64,000 nt of DNA from positions 1 to 64,000 of the forward strand of contig NZ_PQNY01000009.1 of NCBI RefSeq assembly GCF_002917885.1. Reading direction: 5' to 3'. How positions within the stretch are numbered: the first letter of the stretch is position 1; each line of letters begins with the position of its first letter. This DNA comes from Flavobacterium croceum DSM 17960. GTDB taxonomy: Bacteria > Bacteroidota > Bacteroidia > Flavobacteriales > Flavobacteriaceae. Below, one piece after another: positions 61,423 to 64,000 of the stretch. The translations under genes were made by a program, and so were the position numbers. Below the pieces are notes generated by a model. The model made no database searches, was not told the origin of the DNA, and was given only the letters and a program-made list of their open reading frames with translations.

Positions 61423-62014
61423 TTCCTGCGGGTAAACTCCAGTTATACTTTACAGCAACAAGCCTAAATAATATAATAAAACCACTAGTACAGATATAAA
61501 GCATTTCTTTGGAAATAGAAGTTTTTTGAAGTAAAAAAAACAGAATACCACCTACAATACATAAAGTTGCATAAATTTCTTTGTGAAACAATACAGGAAT
61601 TTCATTGCATAATATATCGCGAATTACACCACCAAAACTAGCGGTTAATGTTCCTAAAACAATACATATCATAGGACTTAATTCATGCTGTAACCCTTTT
61701 TCTATACCAATAAGTGTAAAAACGCCTAAACCAATTGTATCAAACAAAAAAAGTGATTTTCTTAACTTATCCAAATAACGATTAAACAATATCGATAGAA
61801 AAAAACCTGCTGTAATGATATAAATATATTGGGTATGATGCATCCACCCTACTGGAGTTTGCCCAATTAGTATATCGCGCAGAGTTCCTCCACCCAAAGC
61901 TGTTACAAACGCTATAACATATACGCCAAACAAATCCATTTTTTTGTAAATGGCTGTAAGCGCTCCAGAAATTGCAAATACAAGAGTACCAATAATGTCT
62001 AGATATTCAAACAT
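61400..62014 (-). CDS. Trimeric intracellular cation channel (TRIC/UPF0126) family protein
   Basis: 204 residues with seven hydrophobic segments in two homologous halves. GGGTLRDILIG in the first half and FGGVIRDILCNEIP in the second are the paired family motifs. Bacterial TRIC proteins conduct K+ or other small cations, and some relatives are called YicG. Six bases after the MazG-like gene. Confidence 0.9.
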   Translation of the reverse strand: MFEYLDIIGTLVFAISGALTAIYKKMDLFGVYVIAFVTALGGGTLRDILIGQTPVGWMHHTQYIYIITAGFFLSILFNRYLDKLRKSLFLFDTIGLGVFTLIGIEKGLQHELSPMICIVLGTLTASFGGVIRDILCNEIPVLFHKEIYATLCIVGGILFFLLQKTSISKEMLYICTSGFIILFRLVAVKYNWSLPAGTIFVKKS

Positions 62015-62020
62015 GACATA

Positions 62021-62407
62021 TTATTTTTCTAAAATTGCTTTAATATTTGGTTTAAAGTAATTTGGGCCTTTTAAAACTTTACCATCTTCCCTATATATTG
62101 GCTTTCCATTTTCGTCCAGTTTACTCATATTACTACGCTGTATTTCGTCAAAAACTTCTTCTATTTTATGCTGTAACCCGTGCTCAATAATAGTGCCACA
62201 CAATATATACAATAAATCGCCCAAAGCATCTGCTACTTCTACCAAATCTCCATTGTGAGCAGCTTCTAAATATTCTTCGTTTTCTTCTTTTAATAATTCA
62301 TACCGAAGTTTTATTTTATCTAATCCAATTTTTGCTTTTGGAGTATTTTGATAGCCCAATTGATAGATTTCGTGGAATTTTTTTACTGCATTAAGTTGTT
62401 TTTCCAT
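62021..62407 (-). CDS. MazG-like nucleotide pyrophosphohydrolase
   Basis: 128 residues from the ATG at 62407. The helical core has ELLKEENEEYLEAAHNGD (EExxE metal site) and VADALGDLLYILCGT (ExxD-type second site). C-terminal part includes SNMSKLDENGKPIYREDGK, which marks the phage-type/HisE-like NTP-PPase subgroup. Substrate unknown. In operon with the channel gene. Confidence 0.88.
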   Translation of the reverse strand: MEKQLNAVKKFHEIYQLGYQNTPKAKIGLDKIKLRYELLKEENEEYLEAAHNGDLVEVADALGDLLYILCGTIIEHGLQHKIEEVFDEIQRSNMSKLDENGKPIYREDGKVLKGPNYFKPNIKAILEK

Positions 62408-62448
62408 AACATAGAGCATATATAAAGTTATATACTGCAAATATTAAC

Positions 62449-62456
62449 TATTTTTG
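62449..62456 (+). promoter_or_regulatory. -7 box for the 62-residue membrane protein
   Basis: TATTTTTG, 17 bases before the ATG at 62474. Confidence 0.6.
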
Positions 62457-62473
62457 CAAAAAATAAAGACAAA

Positions 62474-62662
62474 ATGTTTACTAAAGGACAAATTATTTTT
62501 GGCGTACTATTCTTTATAGCTTTTGTAGTAGCTATGATTTTTTCTTATAAAAAAGATAAAAATATGCATGTGATGTTTTATAAAGGAAATTATAAAGTAT
62601 TACTTGGTTTCATCGTATTTATTGTATTTTTATTTGCAATTAAAGTATTTTTAAAACATTAA
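62474..62662 (+). CDS. Small membrane protein (62 residues)
   Basis: 62 residues with two membrane segments (about 7-24 and 43-60) joined by a basic loop KKDKNMHVMFYKGNYK. I have seen such short proteins in Flavobacteriaceae, without function. It has its own promoter box. Confidence 0.7.
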   Translation: MFTKGQIIFGVLFFIAFVVAMIFSYKKDKNMHVMFYKGNYKVLLGFIVFIVFLFAIKVFLKH

Positions 62663-62712
62663 TTCTTTTTTTGTTAAAAAAAATATATTTTTACCACACA
62701 AAATACTATTTT

Positions 62713-63822
62713 ATGAGAATTATCAAATATTTGCTTTTAATGTTGCTCCTTTTTGCTATAGGACTTGCAGTATATATTGCTACGCAAAACGCTTCTTTTG
62801 ATGTACACGGCAGTAGATTGGTAAAATCTCAAAAAAATATTGTGTACGGATATTTAAATGATTATTCTCAATGGGAAAATTTTGTATCGTGGAATTCCAT
62901 AGAAAAACCTTTACAATTTACTATAAATAGCAAAACCGGAGGTATTGGTGCTCAATGTTCTTGGAAAGGAAAACATACAGGAAATGTTAAAACTATATAT
63001 GCCAAATTTAACGATTCTATTGCACAAACTATGGTAAACAACGAACAAAAATCGTTTGTTTCATGGAAAGTTAAAGATACTACTGGTGGAACTCTAGTAA
63101 TGTGGCATACAAAAGGTAAACTTGATTTTATGACCAAAGTTATCGCTTTTTTTAAAGGTGGTGTGAGTACCTCTGCAGGCGATGTTTTAGACGAATCTAT
63201 CATTAACTTAAATAGATTAATAGACAAAGAACTAAACACATTTTCAATAAATATAAAAGGCGTTGTTACTGTACCTGCTACTTTTTATATTAAAAAATCT
63301 ATGTTTTCGAGAGAGAAAGATATTCAAAAAAATATTCGTGTTTTATTACCTAAACTCGAACAATATTTCTCCAAAAATAATTTTACAGCAAACGGCAAAC
63401 CTTTTGTTCAATACACTAAGTTTGATAGAGAAAATGATATTATAGGATTGAATATTTGTATTCCCGTTAAAGACAGTATTGCAATTATGCCTGGTGGAGA
63501 AATAACCTCTGGCGAGCGTAAACCCTATCAAGCATTATCAGTTATACTAAAAGGCGATTATGCACATACACAAAAAGCATGGAATAAGGGTTATACATTT
63601 ATTGCAAAAAACAAATTAGTACGAAATGGCTCTGAACTCATTACAGAAGTATTCCAAAAAGGGAGAAAAGACACGAAAAACCCAGCAGATTGGGAAACAG
63701 AAATACTAATTCCGATATATACCAAAAAGAAAGTATATAGAAAACCTGTAGTTTCCGACTCTACCAAAGTAAGTATACCTACACCATCTGTATCAACACA
63801 AATACCAACAACTCCAAATTAA
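62713..63822 (+). CDS. SRPBCC-like and GyrI-like two-domain protein with membrane anchor
   Basis: 369 residues from the ATG at 62713 (a TTG-like longer frame from 62671 is unlikely). Membrane segment at about 5-23, SRPBCC-type domain (about 30-180; the WENFVSWNS segment is typical of polyketide-cyclase/START-like folds), then a GyrI-like small-molecule-binding domain (about 185-345) with FVQYTKFDRENDIIGLN and YFIxG-type acidic region. The tail is Pro/Thr-rich. It probably binds a small hydrophobic ligand at the inner membrane. Ligand unknown. Confidence 0.75.
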   Translation: MRIIKYLLLMLLLFAIGLAVYIATQNASFDVHGSRLVKSQKNIVYGYLNDYSQWENFVSWNSIEKPLQFTINSKTGGIGAQCSWKGKHTGNVKTIYAKFNDSIAQTMVNNEQKSFVSWKVKDTTGGTLVMWHTKGKLDFMTKVIAFFKGGVSTSAGDVLDESIINLNRLIDKELNTFSINIKGVVTVPATFYIKKSMFSREKDIQKNIRVLLPKLEQYFSKNNFTANGKPFVQYTKFDRENDIIGLNICIPVKDSIAIMPGGEITSGERKPYQALSVILKGDYAHTQKAWNKGYTFIAKNKLVRNGSELITEVFQKGRKDTKNPADWETEILIPIYTKKKVYRKPVVSDSTKVSIPTPSVSTQIPTTPN

Positions 63823-63872
63823 CAATTAAACCTTTTTACTCTTTAGTAGTCTAATATAAAAATACTATTGTT

Positions 63873-64000
63873 GGAAGATAAAGAGTTACTTCATTTATTA
63901 CGCAACGAGAAGACTCAAAATGAGGGCTTCAAATTTCTAGTGCAACAATACCAACGTAGTTTATATTATCATATCCGAACAATTGTTATCAATCATGATG
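63873..64000 (+). CDS. Sigma-70 family factor, 5' part only
   Basis: The frame starts at TTG 63873 (another TTG at 63870) and is open to the window edge: 42 codons reading EDKELLHLLRNEKTQNEGF, then KFLVQQYQRSLYYHIRTIV. This is region 2 of an ECF-type sigma factor. No ATG lies in frame upstream. The gene is truncated by the window, not broken. Confidence 0.75.

Overview
The window reads as chromosome of a low-GC member of the Bacteroidota, most likely a Flavobacteriaceae bacterium. Evidence: menaquinone synthesis (menB, menA, menC) with malate:quinone oxidoreductase; type IX secretion C-terminal sorting domains on two secreted proteins; Flavobacteriia-typical conserved families (YtxJ, DUF5606, DUF3822, DUF6952, a CAL67264-like small membrane protein); and a very consistent TAnnTTTG promoter -7 box with almost no Shine-Dalgarno sequences. 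No rRNA or tRNA gene was seen; RNase P RNA is present.

Layout. 1-4.3 kb: a small unknown gene, a dense array of palindromic repeats (985-1641) and clpB. 4.6-13.7 kb: ytxJ, a DUF1800/DUF1501 secreted pair, a barnase-like RNase with an overlapping barstar gene, ettA and a hybrid histidine kinase. 13.7-26.1 kb: ybaB, oligopeptidase B, a cysteine synthase-like enzyme, a RimB-RimK fusion followed by DUF421, a C1 peptidase, then the men cluster. 26.1-31.9 kb: gpx, mazG, DUF5606, def, mqo, ruvX, DUF3822, rsmD. 31.9-39.3 kb: rnpB, dnaX split by a run of ten A, fabG, a vWA-like membrane protein, hutG and a coiled-coil protein.

39.31-45.36 kb is the most interesting part: a compact element, all genes on the minus strand, lying between two dif-like sites (24 of 28 bases identical, 6,021 bp apart). 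It encodes a candidate rolling-circle Rep, a DNA-methylase-like protein, a small helix-turn-helix-like protein, a candidate beta-rich capsid protein, a transglycosylase-like protein with an RNNNPGN motif and at least five small proteins with one membrane segment each. It has no integrase, terminase or tail gene. I read it as a prophage of a small non-tailed, probably membrane-containing, probably ssDNA phage that uses host XerC/XerD to enter the chromosome at dif. The window would then include the replication terminus.

45.4-64 kb: a T9SS-secreted endonuclease I, then a LUD protein, cdsA, psd and an acyl-CoA-binding protein; a lipoprotein superoxide dismutase; bcp; an endonuclease III without its iron-sulfur cysteines; two sigma factor loci (one with anti-sigma-like and Spy-like partners); uvrA; an amino-acid permease; a peroxiredoxin/thioredoxin operon; rdgB; a TRIC-family channel; a second MazG-like enzyme; and the start of a further sigma factor cut by the window edge.

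All family assignments were made by reading the sequence; no database search was run.
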